Origin: Fibrobacter sp. UWR2
Lineage (GTDB): Bacteria; Fibrobacterota; Fibrobacteria; Fibrobacterales; Fibrobacteraceae
Assembly: GCF_002210285.1 (NCBI RefSeq)
Contig: NZ_MWQE01000002.1
Location: forward strand, 124,001 to 188,000
DNA: 64,000 nucleotides
Reading direction: 5' to 3'
A program made the translations under genes and the position numbers. The notes beneath the pieces were generated by a model, which saw nothing but the letters and a program-made list of their open reading frames with translations, made no database searches and was not told the origin of the DNA. This document shows, piece by piece, positions 1 to 7,895 of the stretch. Numbering within the stretch: position 1 is the stretch's first letter; every line of letters starts with the position of its first letter.

Positions 1-279
1 AAGCTCCTCGCATACGCCGACGAAATCCGTAACCCGGTGCTCATCATCCACGGCGAAAAGGCCCACAGCCGCTACTTCGGCGAAGGCGCATTCGAAAAGA
101 TGACCGGCAAGAAGGCGAACGTCCCCGCAAAACTCGACGCCACCAAGAACTGGAGCAAGACCGTTGGCAACAAGGAACTCCTCGTTATCCCCGGAGCCTC
201 CCACGTGGACCTCTACGACAATCTGGAAAAAATCCCCTTCGAAAAGCTAGGCGAATTTTTCAAAGCGAATTTGAAGTAA
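1..279 (+). CDS. alpha/beta-hydrolase lipoprotein, C-terminal part (cut by window edge)
   Basis: This is the last 92 codons of a gene that begins before the window. The frame is open from base 1 to the TAA at 277-279. It carries the end of an alpha/beta-hydrolase fold: the strand before the catalytic acid (PVLIIHGEKAHSRYF) and the late His region (IPGASHVDLYDN). It is nearly identical in DNA and protein to the last 279 bases of the complete hydrolase at 6608-7810, so the two are recent duplicates. Substrate unknown. The complete paralogue is a lipoprotein, so this one probably is too (inference). Confidence 0.85.
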   Translation, partial: KLLAYADEIRNPVLIIHGEKAHSRYFGEGAFEKMTGKKANVPAKLDATKNWSKTVGNKELLVIPGASHVDLYDNLEKIPFEKLGEFFKANLK

Positions 280-306
280 ATTTGCTGGAGACGAGACCTA
301 CAAGGA

Positions 307-336
307 TGTCATTCCCGGCTTGACCGGGAATCTCCT
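307..336. repeat. REP-like palindrome (TGTCAT-CCCGG...CCGGG-AATCTCC family)
   Basis: An inverted repeat, CCCGG-cttga-CCGGG, preceded by TGTCATT and followed by AATCTCC and TTTT. The same outline recurs at 33857-33883 and inside the 3' end of pyrG at 58293-58319. Lying between two genes and followed by a T-run, it may also act as terminator for the hydrolase fragment upstream. Confidence 0.6.
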
Positions 337-372
337 TTTAATTATCGGATTAAACTTTATTTAGAGTTTTTT

Positions 373-861
373 ATGAAGATACATATCCTTTACATCGTCG
401 TTTTATTGCTGTTCGCTGCATGCTCTGCTGATGCGGCTTCGTCTGTCAAGCCGACGCAACCTGAAGCCCAGACGCCGAAATCATCAGCCCAAACGGAGAC
501 TCCCGTGAAACTCAAGATCCATGTGAACGACACCACCTTCACGGCAACGCTCGAAGAAAATTCCTCGGCCAAGGCCTTCGCCGAATTCCTCGCGCAGGGC
601 GACATGACGCTCGACATGCACGACTACGGCAGTTTCGAGAAGGTGGCCGACCTGCCGCGCAGTTTTCCGCGCAACGACACGCAAATCGACACTGACGCGG
701 GCGACATCATTCTATATCAGGGCAACACCATCACTATCTATTACGACAAGAATTCCTGGAATTTTACGCGCCTTGCCCGCATCGACAACGTGAACAAGAA
801 ACGCCTACAGGAAATTCTCGGCAAGGGGAACGTGAAGGCGACTTTTTCTATCGAAAAGTAG
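373..861 (+). CDS. cyclophilin-like fold lipoprotein
   Basis: Encodes 162 residues. The N-terminus is a lipoprotein signal (hydrophobic stretch then LFAACSAD, with the lipobox Cys at about residue 17), then a Pro/Gln/Thr-rich tether to about residue 45. The rest is a cyclophilin-like barrel of the small bacterial family found with flavodoxins and oxidoreductases: TFTATLEENSSAKAFAEFL, GDIILYQGN, ITIYYDKNSWNFTRLARI. Catalysis is not established for this family. The mature domain is almost identical to that at 9895-10404; the signal and tether differ. Unlike that copy, there is no LysR-type box upstream. Confidence 0.8.
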   Translation: MKIHILYIVVLLLFAACSADAASSVKPTQPEAQTPKSSAQTETPVKLKIHVNDTTFTATLEENSSAKAFAEFLAQGDMTLDMHDYGSFEKVADLPRSFPRNDTQIDTDAGDIILYQGNTITIYYDKNSWNFTRLARIDNVNKKRLQEILGKGNVKATFSIEK

Positions 862-879
862 CAGAGACGCTATTGATAT

Positions 880-1085
880 CTAACGCCTTTCTTCATTTTC
901 GGCGATGGCCTTGATTGTAAAGCCTTTTCGGTGTTCATATAACTCTGCTTCTCCAATATGCCTTATTTCCCAAGTTGGGGAGGCTTCATACGAATATCCA
1001 ACGATTGTTGAAATAAAAATCCAAAGATTGTACTTTTTATGATGTTTTGTTGTTGCATTTTGTGGTGGAATAATATATATTTGTA
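880..1085 (-). pseudogene. possible gene remnant, no start codon
   Basis: On the minus strand the frame ending at the TAG at 880-882 is open back to about 1085. It reads like protein at its end: WIFISTIVGYSYEASPTW, then EIRHIGEAELYEHRKG and FTIKAIAENEERR. There is no ATG, GTG or TTG with a ribosome site, and the RelB promoter overlaps the upstream end. It is probably the decayed 3' end of an unidentified gene, or chance. Confidence 0.25.
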
Positions 1086-1102
1086 GTTATAAGGATTATA
1101 TT

Positions 1103-1396
1103 ATGGCTACAACTGTAATGCAAATTCGGGTTGATGAAGACCTTAAGAACGATGCCGCAAAGATTTTGGAAAACCTGGGCATGGACGTGCCGACCGCAAT
1201 CCGCGTGTTCTTCAAGCGGGTGGTCGCCGAGCGGGGAATCCCCTTCGAAGTCCGCGAACCCCGCGCAACCTACGATGCGAATCCTGGCTGGAAGGCTTTT
1301 CAGGCATTGAGAAGACAAGCTGCTGAAAGCGGTGCCGCCGGAATGTCCGAAGCGGAAATCGAAGCCGAAATCGCCGCCGCCCGTTCGGGAAAATAA
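1103..1396 (+). CDS. RelB/DinJ-family antitoxin
   Basis: A 97-residue protein with the N-terminal ribbon-helix-helix of the RelB/DinJ family (TTVMQIRVDEDLKNDAAKIL, then ENLGMDVPTAIRVFFKRVV) and an acidic C-terminal tail expected to wrap the toxin. Start is ATG 1103 behind AAGG. The AT-rich promoter (TATATATT near 1074) lies beside short inverted repeats, as expected for an autorepressed pair. The next gene begins 9 nt after the stop and is a PIN toxin. RelB/DinJ proteins usually partner RelE or YafQ folds, so this is a hybrid pairing. Confidence 0.85.
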   Translation: MATTVMQIRVDEDLKNDAAKILENLGMDVPTAIRVFFKRVVAERGIPFEVREPRATYDANPGWKAFQALRRQAAESGAAGMSEAEIEAEIAAARSGK

Positions 1397-1405
1397 TCTA
1401 TTGAG

Positions 1406-1894
1406 GTGGCTGTGGTTTACACGGTGATTGATACGAACGTTATTGTTTCGGCGCTTATTTCGAAGAACGAAAAATCGCCGGTTGTCGAAATCGTAAAACG
1501 AGCCTACGCAGGGAAGTTTCGCGTTTTGGTGAACAACGCGATATTGGCCGAATATGGGAAAGTTCTAAGACGACCTAAGTTTGGTCTTGCTCTTCAGCAG
1601 ATAGTCGAAACTTTGGATTTGTTGGCTGAAATTTCTGTAAATGTTGATGTTCCCATGAGCGGTACTATTCTGCCTGACCCAAAAGATGTCGTATTCTATG
1701 ATGTGGCCTTGGCCCATCAAGATAAGCATGCCTCTCTTGTGACGGGGAATATGAAGCATTTCCCGAATTGCTTTTTTGCCGTGACCCCGAGGGAGTTCTT
1801 GGATAGGCTTGAATTGGAAGAACTTTTGGATGGAAACTTTGCCGGATTTGGGCAGACTCTAAACGACTGCCGCGGCTGGACAAGGTATTGCTAG
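1406..1894 (+). CDS. PIN-domain toxin (COG1569-type ribonuclease)
   Basis: 162 residues, start GTG at 1406, nine bases after the antitoxin stop. The PIN fold shows acidic metal-site residues at VIDTNVIV (Asp near residue 9), ILAEYGKVL (Glu) and LPDPKDVVFYDVAL (Asp cluster). PIN toxins are Mg-dependent ribonucleases, often cutting tRNA or mRNA. The last ~25 residues beyond the PIN core look unconserved. It forms a type II toxin-antitoxin operon with the RelB-like gene upstream. Confidence 0.82.
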   Translation: MAVVYTVIDTNVIVSALISKNEKSPVVEIVKRAYAGKFRVLVNNAILAEYGKVLRRPKFGLALQQIVETLDLLAEISVNVDVPMSGTILPDPKDVVFYDVALAHQDKHASLVTGNMKHFPNCFFAVTPREFLDRLELEELLDGNFAGFGQTLNDCRGWTRYC

Positions 1895-2014
1895 AAATTT
1901 TTTTATAATTTTAAGAAGTTTCTTTACGCAAGAGCTTTCGCTCAAGGGAGGGCACTCCCACACGCTCAATTTTTATTACATTCAGCGTAGAATTGAACGT
2001 GGAAAATTTTTGAT

Positions 2015-2800
2015 ATGAAACAGTTTATTGTTGACGCGTTTACGGACAAACCTTTTGCAGGGAACCCTGCGGCGGTCTGCATTCTAGAGCGGTTCCCGAG
2101 CGAAGAACTGATGAAGAACATCGCCCGCGAAAACAACCTTTCGGAAACTGCCTTTGCCGTCAAGGAAGGCGACGCCTATCATTTGCGCTGGTTCACACCG
2201 GCAAGGGAAATCGACCTCTGTGGCCACGCCACGCTCGCGACAGCATTTGTCGTCCTCAACTTCTACGAAAAATGCGCTGCAGCCGTGACGTTCAACACCG
2301 TGAGTGGCGCTTTGTATGTACGCAAGAACGGAGACCTTTACGAAATGGAGTTCCCTGCCTACGACATCAAGCCGATTCCCGTCACCGACGAGATGACTGC
2401 AGCCCTTGGCGTGCGGCCCCTGGAGGCCTTCATGGGGCGGGACTTGCTTTGCGTCATGGATTCCACGGAGTTCGTCAAAAAGTATTCGCCAGCTACAGAC
2501 AAAATTATATCATTGCCCGGGACTCTTTTGCACATTACGGCAAGGGGCGATGCGAAAGCGGATTGCGTTTCCAGGTCATTCGCGCCCAAAATCGCCATTA
2601 ACGAGGACCCCGTTTGCGGTTCGGGTCACTGCCATATCGCGCCCTATTGGATGCAAAAACTGCGGAAAACGGAAATTGTCGCCTACCAGGCTTCAGCGCG
2701 GGGCGGGACGCTTTACTGCAAGGCGAAAGGCAAGAACCTACTCATCTCCGGCAAAGCGGTTCTCTTCTCCGAAGCCGAAATCAACGAATCGGCGTTTTAA
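2015..2800 (+). CDS. PhzF-family isomerase/epimerase
   Basis: A 261-residue cytosolic protein of the PhzF/diaminopimelate-epimerase-like fold, built from two similar halves. The family signature is complete: FAGNPAAVC near residue 14, the catalytic Glu44 in NNLSETAF, LCGHATLATA near 70, and DPVCGSGHC in the C-terminal half. Homologues shift double bonds or epimerise small carboxylic acids; PhzF itself acts in phenazine synthesis, but no other phenazine gene is present. It converges with the AraC regulator gene, with 21 bp between them. Substrate unknown. Confidence 0.88.
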   Translation: MKQFIVDAFTDKPFAGNPAAVCILERFPSEELMKNIARENNLSETAFAVKEGDAYHLRWFTPAREIDLCGHATLATAFVVLNFYEKCAAAVTFNTVSGALYVRKNGDLYEMEFPAYDIKPIPVTDEMTAALGVRPLEAFMGRDLLCVMDSTEFVKKYSPATDKIISLPGTLLHITARGDAKADCVSRSFAPKIAINEDPVCGSGHCHIAPYWMQKLRKTEIVAYQASARGGTLYCKAKGKNLLISGKAVLFSEAEINESAF

Positions 2801-2821
2801 GTTGCTATGGTGGGAAAAATT

Positions 2822-3667
2822 TTACAATTTCCGCCTGAATTCGGCTGGGTTTACGCCTAGTACCCGCTTTGTGTAGCGACTAAAGTAAGACACACTTGAA
2901 AATTCCATACGGTAGGCGATTTGTGAAACGGAGAGTTTCTCGTTTTTCAAAAGTTTTGAAATGATTGGCCCTGTGTAACGGTTGATTAAATATGTGACGG
3001 ATTTGCCTGTAAGCCTACGGACGGTTTCTGAAAGGTATTTTGGCGAAACATTCAAGCATTTTGCATAGTACGTCACGTCGCGGTGCGTCAAGGTGTCCCC
3101 GCGTTCAAGAATTTGGGTAAGATTCTTGACAACGGAGGCCGCACCTTGCGGGATGCCACTTTTGATGTCTTCTTCTAAATCCCTTCGCCTATGAGCTTCG
3201 AACAAGTCGTAATTCATTTGCAGGCTTGCCGCCCCCAGAGATTCCTTGTAATAAAAGTTTTCTTTGTCTTGAAGCCTATGGAAAATGTTCAAAAAATCAA
3301 GCCTAATGCGTGAGACTTCTCTTTTTTTCCCGTGAATGATAGGCTCGTTATGTAAGCTGTGCTCGCCTTTAATTCCATAGTGATTTTCGGGGAGTTGCGA
3401 ATTGATGAACCGCAAATCCCCAAGAACAAGCGAAACTTTCAGATGCTTGCCTGCCTTAACATCTGTAATGCGTTCGATATGCGGGGCTATCACTATATCG
3501 TTTTTCTTGACTGCATAAAGCGTTCCGTTGTATATGAATCCGCCTGTGCCATTTAAACACACCAAATGCAAACACCAATTTTTTAAATCGGGTCGGATGA
3601 TGTCCGAAAAATTTTCGGAAAAAATGAATGGTGGTTGTTGTGAAAACCTAGAATTCTTTTGCAGCAT
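2822..3667 (-). CDS. AraC-family transcriptional regulator
   Basis: 281 residues. The N-terminal two thirds look like a cupin-type sensing domain (GGFIYNGTLYAVKKNDIVIA); the last ~100 residues are the double helix-turn-helix (LSVSQIAYRMEFSSVSYFSR, then YTKRVLGVNPAEFRRKL). The gene is divergent from the flavodoxin at 3805. Between them lie two 14-bp direct half-sites with 21-bp period, repeated at the acetyltransferase promoter (5194-5228), so this protein probably activates both. Its start codon follows TATATT by only 6 nt, with no room for a Shine-Dalgarno, so the transcript may be leaderless. Confidence 0.88.
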   Translation of the reverse strand: MLQKNSRFSQQPPFIFSENFSDIIRPDLKNWCLHLVCLNGTGGFIYNGTLYAVKKNDIVIAPHIERITDVKAGKHLKVSLVLGDLRFINSQLPENHYGIKGEHSLHNEPIIHGKKREVSRIRLDFLNIFHRLQDKENFYYKESLGAASLQMNYDLFEAHRRRDLEEDIKSGIPQGAASVVKNLTQILERGDTLTHRDVTYYAKCLNVSPKYLSETVRRLTGKSVTYLINRYTGPIISKLLKNEKLSVSQIAYRMEFSSVSYFSRYTKRVLGVNPAEFRRKL

Positions 3668-3691
3668 AAATCAAATATAAAAATGATTTAC

Positions 3692-3726
3692 GCAATATGT
3701 GAAACAATTCCAGCAAAAAGTGAAAG
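3692..3726 (+). promoter_or_regulatory. AraC-type operator, copy 1
   Basis: Two direct half-sites, GCAATATGTGAAAC (3692-3705) and GCAAAAAGTGAAAG (3713-3726), repeat with a 21-bp period. The second half-site ends 20 bp before the TATAAT at 3747-3752, so it overlaps the -35 position as class II activators do. The same arrangement occurs at 5194-5228. Confidence 0.75.
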
Positions 3727-3804
3727 TTTTTGTTCAAAAAGAAAGGTATAATTATAACTACAAATAAAAACGCAAATCAGCTAGCGAAAAATCGCGGAGA
3801 AATT

Positions 3805-4335
3805 ATGTCTAAGACTTTGATTCTTTTCTATTCACGCCCGGGAGCAAACTATGTCTCTGGAAACATCGTAAACCTCGAAAAAGGGAACTGCCTTGTGGTG
3901 GCAGAAAAAATTGCCGCAACCCTTCGACAAACCCAAGGTGCAGATTCCGTGGATATGTTCCAAGTGAAGCCGCAAAAAGAGTATTCGTCGAATTACACCA
4001 AATGCACCGAAGAGGCTAAAGCGGAGCTCAAAGCGGACGCACGCCCCGCATACATAGGGGATATTGATGTTTCGCCTTACGACAACATTATCGTGGGCTA
4101 CCCCATTTGGTGGGGGACATTTCCCATGCCGCTTTGGACGTTCCTTGAAAATCACGATTTTTCGGGAAAGAAGATTATCCCATTCAGCACGCACGAGGGA
4201 AGCGGCCTTGGACATAGCGTAAAAGACATCCAAAAGCTTTGTCCAAAAGCAAACGTTATGGCTGGCATCGCAATTCACGGGAGTAGTGCCGCATATTGTG
4301 AAAGCGAAATCCAAAGAATTGTGGAAAGTATTTAA
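3805..4335 (+). CDS. flavodoxin
   Basis: 176 residues from ATG 3805 (GGAG 8 bp upstream; an in-frame extension to 3730 lacks a ribosome site). It is a cytosolic flavodoxin_4-type protein: the first strand and phosphate loop are LILFYSRPGANYVSGN, the FMN-edge Trp loop is VGYPIWWGTFPMPLWTFLE, and THEGSGLGHSVKDI follows. Such short flavodoxins carry electrons on FMN or reduce quinones. Unlike its paralogues at 5919 and 42363, it has no signal peptide. Probably first gene of an AraC-activated unit with the gene at 4378. Confidence 0.88.
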   Translation: MSKTLILFYSRPGANYVSGNIVNLEKGNCLVVAEKIAATLRQTQGADSVDMFQVKPQKEYSSNYTKCTEEAKAELKADARPAYIGDIDVSPYDNIIVGYPIWWGTFPMPLWTFLENHDFSGKKIIPFSTHEGSGLGHSVKDIQKLCPKANVMAGIAIHGSSAAYCESEIQRIVESI

Positions 4336-4377
4336 CTGTTTTGGTATCAAAGAAAGCAACATACCGAGGGAAGAAAT

Positions 4378-5184
4378 TTGGATTACAAGTTAAAATTACT
4401 TTGTTTGTTAATTATGTTGTTTACAGTAATTGTAGGTGCTAAGGAGAGTAAAATGCAAGTCCAAATTGAAATCGGAAATGATAAATACAATGCTTTTTTT
4501 GAAAACAGCGGAATTGCCCAAGCGGTAGCAGCACTATTTCCAAAGTCAGTCAAAATGGAAGAGTATGCGGCAAACAATGAATATTATGCACGGCTCGATT
4601 CTAAAATTTCATCAAAGGCTTCAGAAGTAGACAAGATTTTCGCGGGCGATATTATGCTTTATAATAGTATTTCGCTCGTTATATTCTATGCAGATGCAGA
4701 ACACACTTCGGGCTATGTTAAACTGGGGCATATTGAAAATCCTACAGGCTTAAAAAAGTCGCTCGGTGCAGCTGGCGGAAAATTGCGTTTTTCGCTTGCG
4801 AATGGAGCGGCAAAAACCGATGAGGTGACAGAACTCCAAAACCTTTACCGCGAAATGTGGAAAATCCTCATAGCAAAAGACGCTTCAGGCATAAAACACA
4901 CCCATGCAGAAAATTTCGTCTTGATGCACATGACAGGGAGTCGCATGAACCGTGCAGAATTTATTGCTGCCGTTCAAGACGGAACATTAAATTATTACAC
5001 GGCTGATCACGACGAAATAAACGTGAAAATTGACGGAAACCATGCGACTCTTGTCGGGAAATCCCGCGTGAACGCAGCGGTTTATGGCGGTGGCCGCCAT
5101 ACCTGGCGTTTACAGCAAAATATGACTTTAGAAAAAATAAACGGCGTGTGGCTTTTTACGCATTCAAAAGCGAGTACATATTAA
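4378..5184 (+). CDS. exported cyclophilin-like domain fused to SnoaL/NTF2-like domain
   Basis: 268 residues from TTG 4378, which has GAGGG 7 bp upstream and adds a full signal peptide (LKLLCLLIMLFTVIVGA). The first half matches the cyclophilin-like lipoproteins at 373 and 9895 (DKIFAGDIMLYNSISLVIFY). The second half, from about residue 145, is a DUF4440/SnoaL-like cone (LYREMWKILIAKDASGIKHT, then GVWLFTHSKAST at the end). The fusion links two small-ligand folds. It follows the flavodoxin by 42 bp and is probably cotranscribed. Codon use is AT-richer than in the neighbours. Confidence 0.72.
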   Translation: MDYKLKLLCLLIMLFTVIVGAKESKMQVQIEIGNDKYNAFFENSGIAQAVAALFPKSVKMEEYAANNEYYARLDSKISSKASEVDKIFAGDIMLYNSISLVIFYADAEHTSGYVKLGHIENPTGLKKSLGAAGGKLRFSLANGAAKTDEVTELQNLYREMWKILIAKDASGIKHTHAENFVLMHMTGSRMNRAEFIAAVQDGTLNYYTADHDEINVKIDGNHATLVGKSRVNAAVYGGGRHTWRLQQNMTLEKINGVWLFTHSKASTY

Positions 5185-5193
5185 AGACTTTAC

Positions 5194-5228
5194 GCAATTT
5201 GTGAAACAAATTAGGCAAAAAGTGAAAG
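5194..5228 (+). promoter_or_regulatory. AraC-type operator, copy 2
   Basis: Half-sites GCAATTTGTGAAAC (5194-5207) and GCAAAAAGTGAAAG (5215-5228) have a 21-bp period. The second ends 20 bp before the TATATT at 5249-5254, the same geometry as at 3692-3726. It serves the acetyltransferase-flavodoxin unit. Confidence 0.75.
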
Positions 5229-5277
5229 TTTTTCATGATTTTGTAATGTATATTCGTGTAAAACAATAGGTGATTAT

Positions 5278-5883
5278 ATGGAACAGAATGAAACCAAAAC
5301 TTACCCGCAAGGCTATGTTTATGAACTGATGGACAAAGGCGGCCCTACATTTGCAACAGAGCCGTATTTCAAGGAAGCAAGTGCCGAAATGATTCGTGCA
5401 CGCACGCTTTGTGCACGTGCAAATGCAACGTTCCCAGACGATCCAAGTTATGTAAAATACCTGGAGGAATTATTCGGACGATCTTTAGAGGACATTCGCA
5501 TTTTAACACCGTTTATTTGCGACTTTGGAAACCGCGTGAAATTCGGGAAGAACGTGTTCATCAATCATTCTGCTATTTTATCTGCAAGCGGTGGCATTGA
5601 GTTTGAAGACGGCGTATCTGTTGCACCAGGTTGCCGTATTGCTACAATCAACCACGATTTTAACGAACGCCACACGAAATACACCTACGGAAAAGTGACC
5701 ATCAAAAAGAACGCATGGCTTGGCATGGGGGTAACTGTATGCCCGGGAGTGACCATTGGCGCGTATGCAGTAGTTGCGGCAGGTGCAGTGGTAACGCACG
5801 ATGTTCCTGATTATGCGGTCGTTGGAGGCGTGCCAGCAAAGGTCATCAAAATGCAAAATCCAAGTGAACAGAAGGAATTGTAA
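5278..5883 (+). CDS. sugar O-acetyltransferase, maltose acetyltransferase type
   Basis: 201 residues, left-handed beta-helix acetyltransferase. A short helical N-terminal cap precedes hexapeptide repeats. Visible landmarks are FGRSLEDIRILTPFICDFGN, the active-site His in VFINHSAIL, and VCPGVTIGAYAVVAAGAVVT near the end. The family moves acetyl from acetyl-CoA onto sugars or thio-sugars in the cytosol. The promoter carries the AraC-type direct repeat shared with the flavodoxin at 3805, and the next flavodoxin starts 35 bp downstream, suggesting one regulated unit. Confidence 0.87.
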   Translation: MEQNETKTYPQGYVYELMDKGGPTFATEPYFKEASAEMIRARTLCARANATFPDDPSYVKYLEELFGRSLEDIRILTPFICDFGNRVKFGKNVFINHSAILSASGGIEFEDGVSVAPGCRIATINHDFNERHTKYTYGKVTIKKNAWLGMGVTVCPGVTIGAYAVVAAGAVVTHDVPDYAVVGGVPAKVIKMQNPSEQKEL

Positions 5884-5918
5884 AGGAGATTTTGAACTCT
5901 ATGTTTATATTACATACT

Positions 5919-6479
5919 ATGAGAAAACTTACCTTGATTCTTTTAACACTTCTTCTGGGAGTCTCCATGGCTGCAGAAAAGAAAATCCTCGTCGTTTACT
6001 ATTCCCGCGCCGGCGAAAACTATTCCGTCGGGACAATCACCAAGGGCAATACCGAAATCATTGCTGAGATGATTGCGAAAAAGACGGGCGGCACGCTCTT
6101 GCATGTGGAACCCGCGAAGGAATATCCGAAGAAATACGACGACTGCATCAACGTGGCCAAGAAGGAACTTGCGCAGGACGCGCGCCCGGCCATCAAGCCG
6201 GTGAACGTGAATCCCGAAGATTACGACGAAATCTACGTCGGCTATCCGGTTTGGTGGGGCGAGATGCCCATGCCGATGTTCACTTTCTTCGAGAAGTATA
6301 ACCTGAAGGGCAAGACGATTCACCCGTTCGTGACGCACGAAGGTAGCGGGCTTTCTGGCGTGCAACGTCTCAAGAAGGTGACCGGCGCGAACGTGACAGC
6401 GGGCCTCGCCATTTACGGACACGTGGCACAGAACGAACGCGAAAAGGCCCAGAAAGAAGTGGACAAGTGGGTGAAGTAG
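5919..6479 (+). CDS. exported flavodoxin
   Basis: 186 residues from ATG 5919, chosen because the near-identical paralogue at 42363 starts at the same residue. ATG 5901 (AGGAG 12 bp upstream) and TTG 5892 are in-frame alternatives. A signal peptide (LTLILLTLLLGVSMAAEK) precedes a complete flavodoxin: VVYYSRAGENYSVG for the FMN phosphate, VGYPVWWGEMPMPMFTF, and VTHEGSGLSG. Periplasmic flavodoxins are rare; it would need an envelope electron donor. It lies 35 bp after the acetyltransferase and probably shares its promoter. Confidence 0.87.
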   Translation: MRKLTLILLTLLLGVSMAAEKKILVVYYSRAGENYSVGTITKGNTEIIAEMIAKKTGGTLLHVEPAKEYPKKYDDCINVAKKELAQDARPAIKPVNVNPEDYDEIYVGYPVWWGEMPMPMFTFFEKYNLKGKTIHPFVTHEGSGLSGVQRLKKVTGANVTAGLAIYGHVAQNEREKAQKEVDKWVK

Positions 6480-6607
6480 ACTGATCGCGCCTCACCGTGT
6501 GAGGCGAACCTATGGTTTTCACTCTTCGGCGATGTCAAGAAGAATTCCGCGCTCCTAAAAAAAGCGTTCGCCATGGGAAAGAAAGTTTAACAACAAGGAG
6601 AAAAATC

Positions 6608-7810
6608 ATGAAATCCAAATTCTTAAAAGCAGCGTTCGCCGTGGTTTCCGCATGCACCCTGATGGCATGTACCCCCGAAAAAGCCCCTTCGACAAGCTCA
6701 GGGACCTCGTCGACAACAAAGCAGGCTACAGAAACTGCCTCCGCGGCACAACAGACAAAGGACGAAAATATGAACAAGCTCACGCTTACCGCCGAATGGG
6801 ACAAGGTTTTCCCCAAGAGCGACAAGGTCGAACATTCCAAGGTCACTTTCAAGAACCACTTTGGCATTGAACTCGCTGCCGACATGTTCGTGCCCAAGGA
6901 CACGAGCCTCAAGGTGAACGGCAAGTGGGCCGCGATTGCAGTCTCGGGCCCGTTCGGCGCCGTCAAGGAACAGTCCAGCGGCCTTTACGCCCAGCAGATG
7001 GCGGAACGCGGATTCCTGACCATCGCATTCGACCCGAGCTTCACCGGCGAATCGGGCGGCGAGCCGCGCTACATGAACAGCCCGGACATCAACACCGAAG
7101 ACTTCATGGCGTCTGTAGATTTTCTCTCGACCCGCGACAATGTTGACCCGGAACGCATCGGCATCATCGGCATTTGCGGCTGGGGCGGCATGGCGATTAA
7201 CGCTGCCGGCATCGATACCCGCGTCAAGGCGACCGTTGCATCCACCATGTACGACATGAGCCGCGTAACCGCGAACGGCTACTTCGATTCCGCAAACAAC
7301 GCCGACGCCCGTAACGAAGCCCGCAAGGCTCTGATGGCCCAGCGCACCAAGGATTTCAAGAACGGCACATACGACCTGGCCGGCGGTGTTATTGACCCGC
7401 TCCCGGACGACGCTCCTTACTTTGTCAAGGATTACTACGCTTACTACAAGACCCCGCGCGGCTACCACAAGCGATCCCTCAACAGCAACAAGGGCTGGGC
7501 CGCCTCCGCAGGCACCTCGCTCATGAACACGAAACTCCTCGCATACGCCGACGAAATCCGTAATCCCGTGCTCATCATCCACGGCGAAAAGGCCCACAGC
7601 CGCTACTTCGGCGAAGGCGCATTCGAAAAGATGACCGGCAAGAAGGCGAACGTCCCCGCAAAACTCGACGCCACCAAGAACTGGAGCAAGACCGTTGGCA
7701 ACAAGGAACTCCTCGTTATCCCCGGAGCCTCCCACGTGGACCTCTACGACAACCTGGAAAAAATCCCCTTCGAAAAGCTGAACGAATTCTTCAAGACGAA
7801 CTTGAAGTAA
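6608..7810 (+). CDS. alpha/beta-hydrolase lipoprotein (dienelactone-hydrolase/acetyl-esterase-like)
   Basis: 400 residues from ATG 6608 with AAGGAG upstream. A lipoprotein signal ends at LMACTPEK. A Ser/Thr tether follows, part of it encoded by the 22-bp dispersed repeat at 6685-6706. The hydrolase domain (about 60-400) resembles the DUF1100/CocE-like group. The usual G-x-S-x-G elbow reads GICGWGG, so Cys occupies the nucleophile position as in dienelactone hydrolase. A late His is in GASHVD. Substrate unknown. The last 93 codons duplicate the gene cut at the window start. Confidence 0.82.
   Translation: MKSKFLKAAFAVVSACTLMACTPEKAPSTSSGTSSTTKQATETASAAQQTKDENMNKLTLTAEWDKVFPKSDKVEHSKVTFKNHFGIELAADMFVPKDTSLKVNGKWAAIAVSGPFGAVKEQSSGLYAQQMAERGFLTIAFDPSFTGESGGEPRYMNSPDINTEDFMASVDFLSTRDNVDPERIGIIGICGWGGMAINAAGIDTRVKATVASTMYDMSRVTANGYFDSANNADARNEARKALMAQRTKDFKNGTYDLAGGVIDPLPDDAPYFVKDYYAYYKTPRGYHKRSLNSNKGWAASAGTSLMNTKLLAYADEIRNPVLIIHGEKAHSRYFGEGAFEKMTGKKANVPAKLDATKNWSKTVGNKELLVIPGASHVDLYDNLEKIPFEKLNEFFKTNLK
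6685..6706. repeat. 22-bp dispersed repeat inside the hydrolase tether
   Basis: A 22-bp element beginning CCCTTCGACA and ending CTCAGGGACC, also found (with changes) at 36569-36590 on the minus strand, 40946-40967 and 44779-44800. Here it encodes part of the Ser/Thr-rich tether (PSTSSGTS). Confidence 0.65.
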
Positions 7811-7847
7811 GCAAAAGTCATCTAACCGCGACAATTATCGCTGCTGT

Positions 7848-7880
7848 CCAAGGTCACAATTGTGACCTTGGTTGCTTTTT
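7848..7880 (+). terminator. rho-independent terminator
   Basis: A perfect 24-bp palindrome, CCAAGGTCACAA / TTGTGACCTTGG, at 7848-7871, followed by TTGCTTTTT. It lies 37 bp after the hydrolase stop and before the convergent membrane-protein gene. Confidence 0.85.
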
Positions 7881-7895
7881 GAGATTATTTACGGC

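Noticed and set aside
2272-2876. Several 70-156 codon frames overlapping the PhzF gene
   Set aside because: All are out-of-frame Arg/Pro-rich shadows; the PhzF frame has the full family signature.
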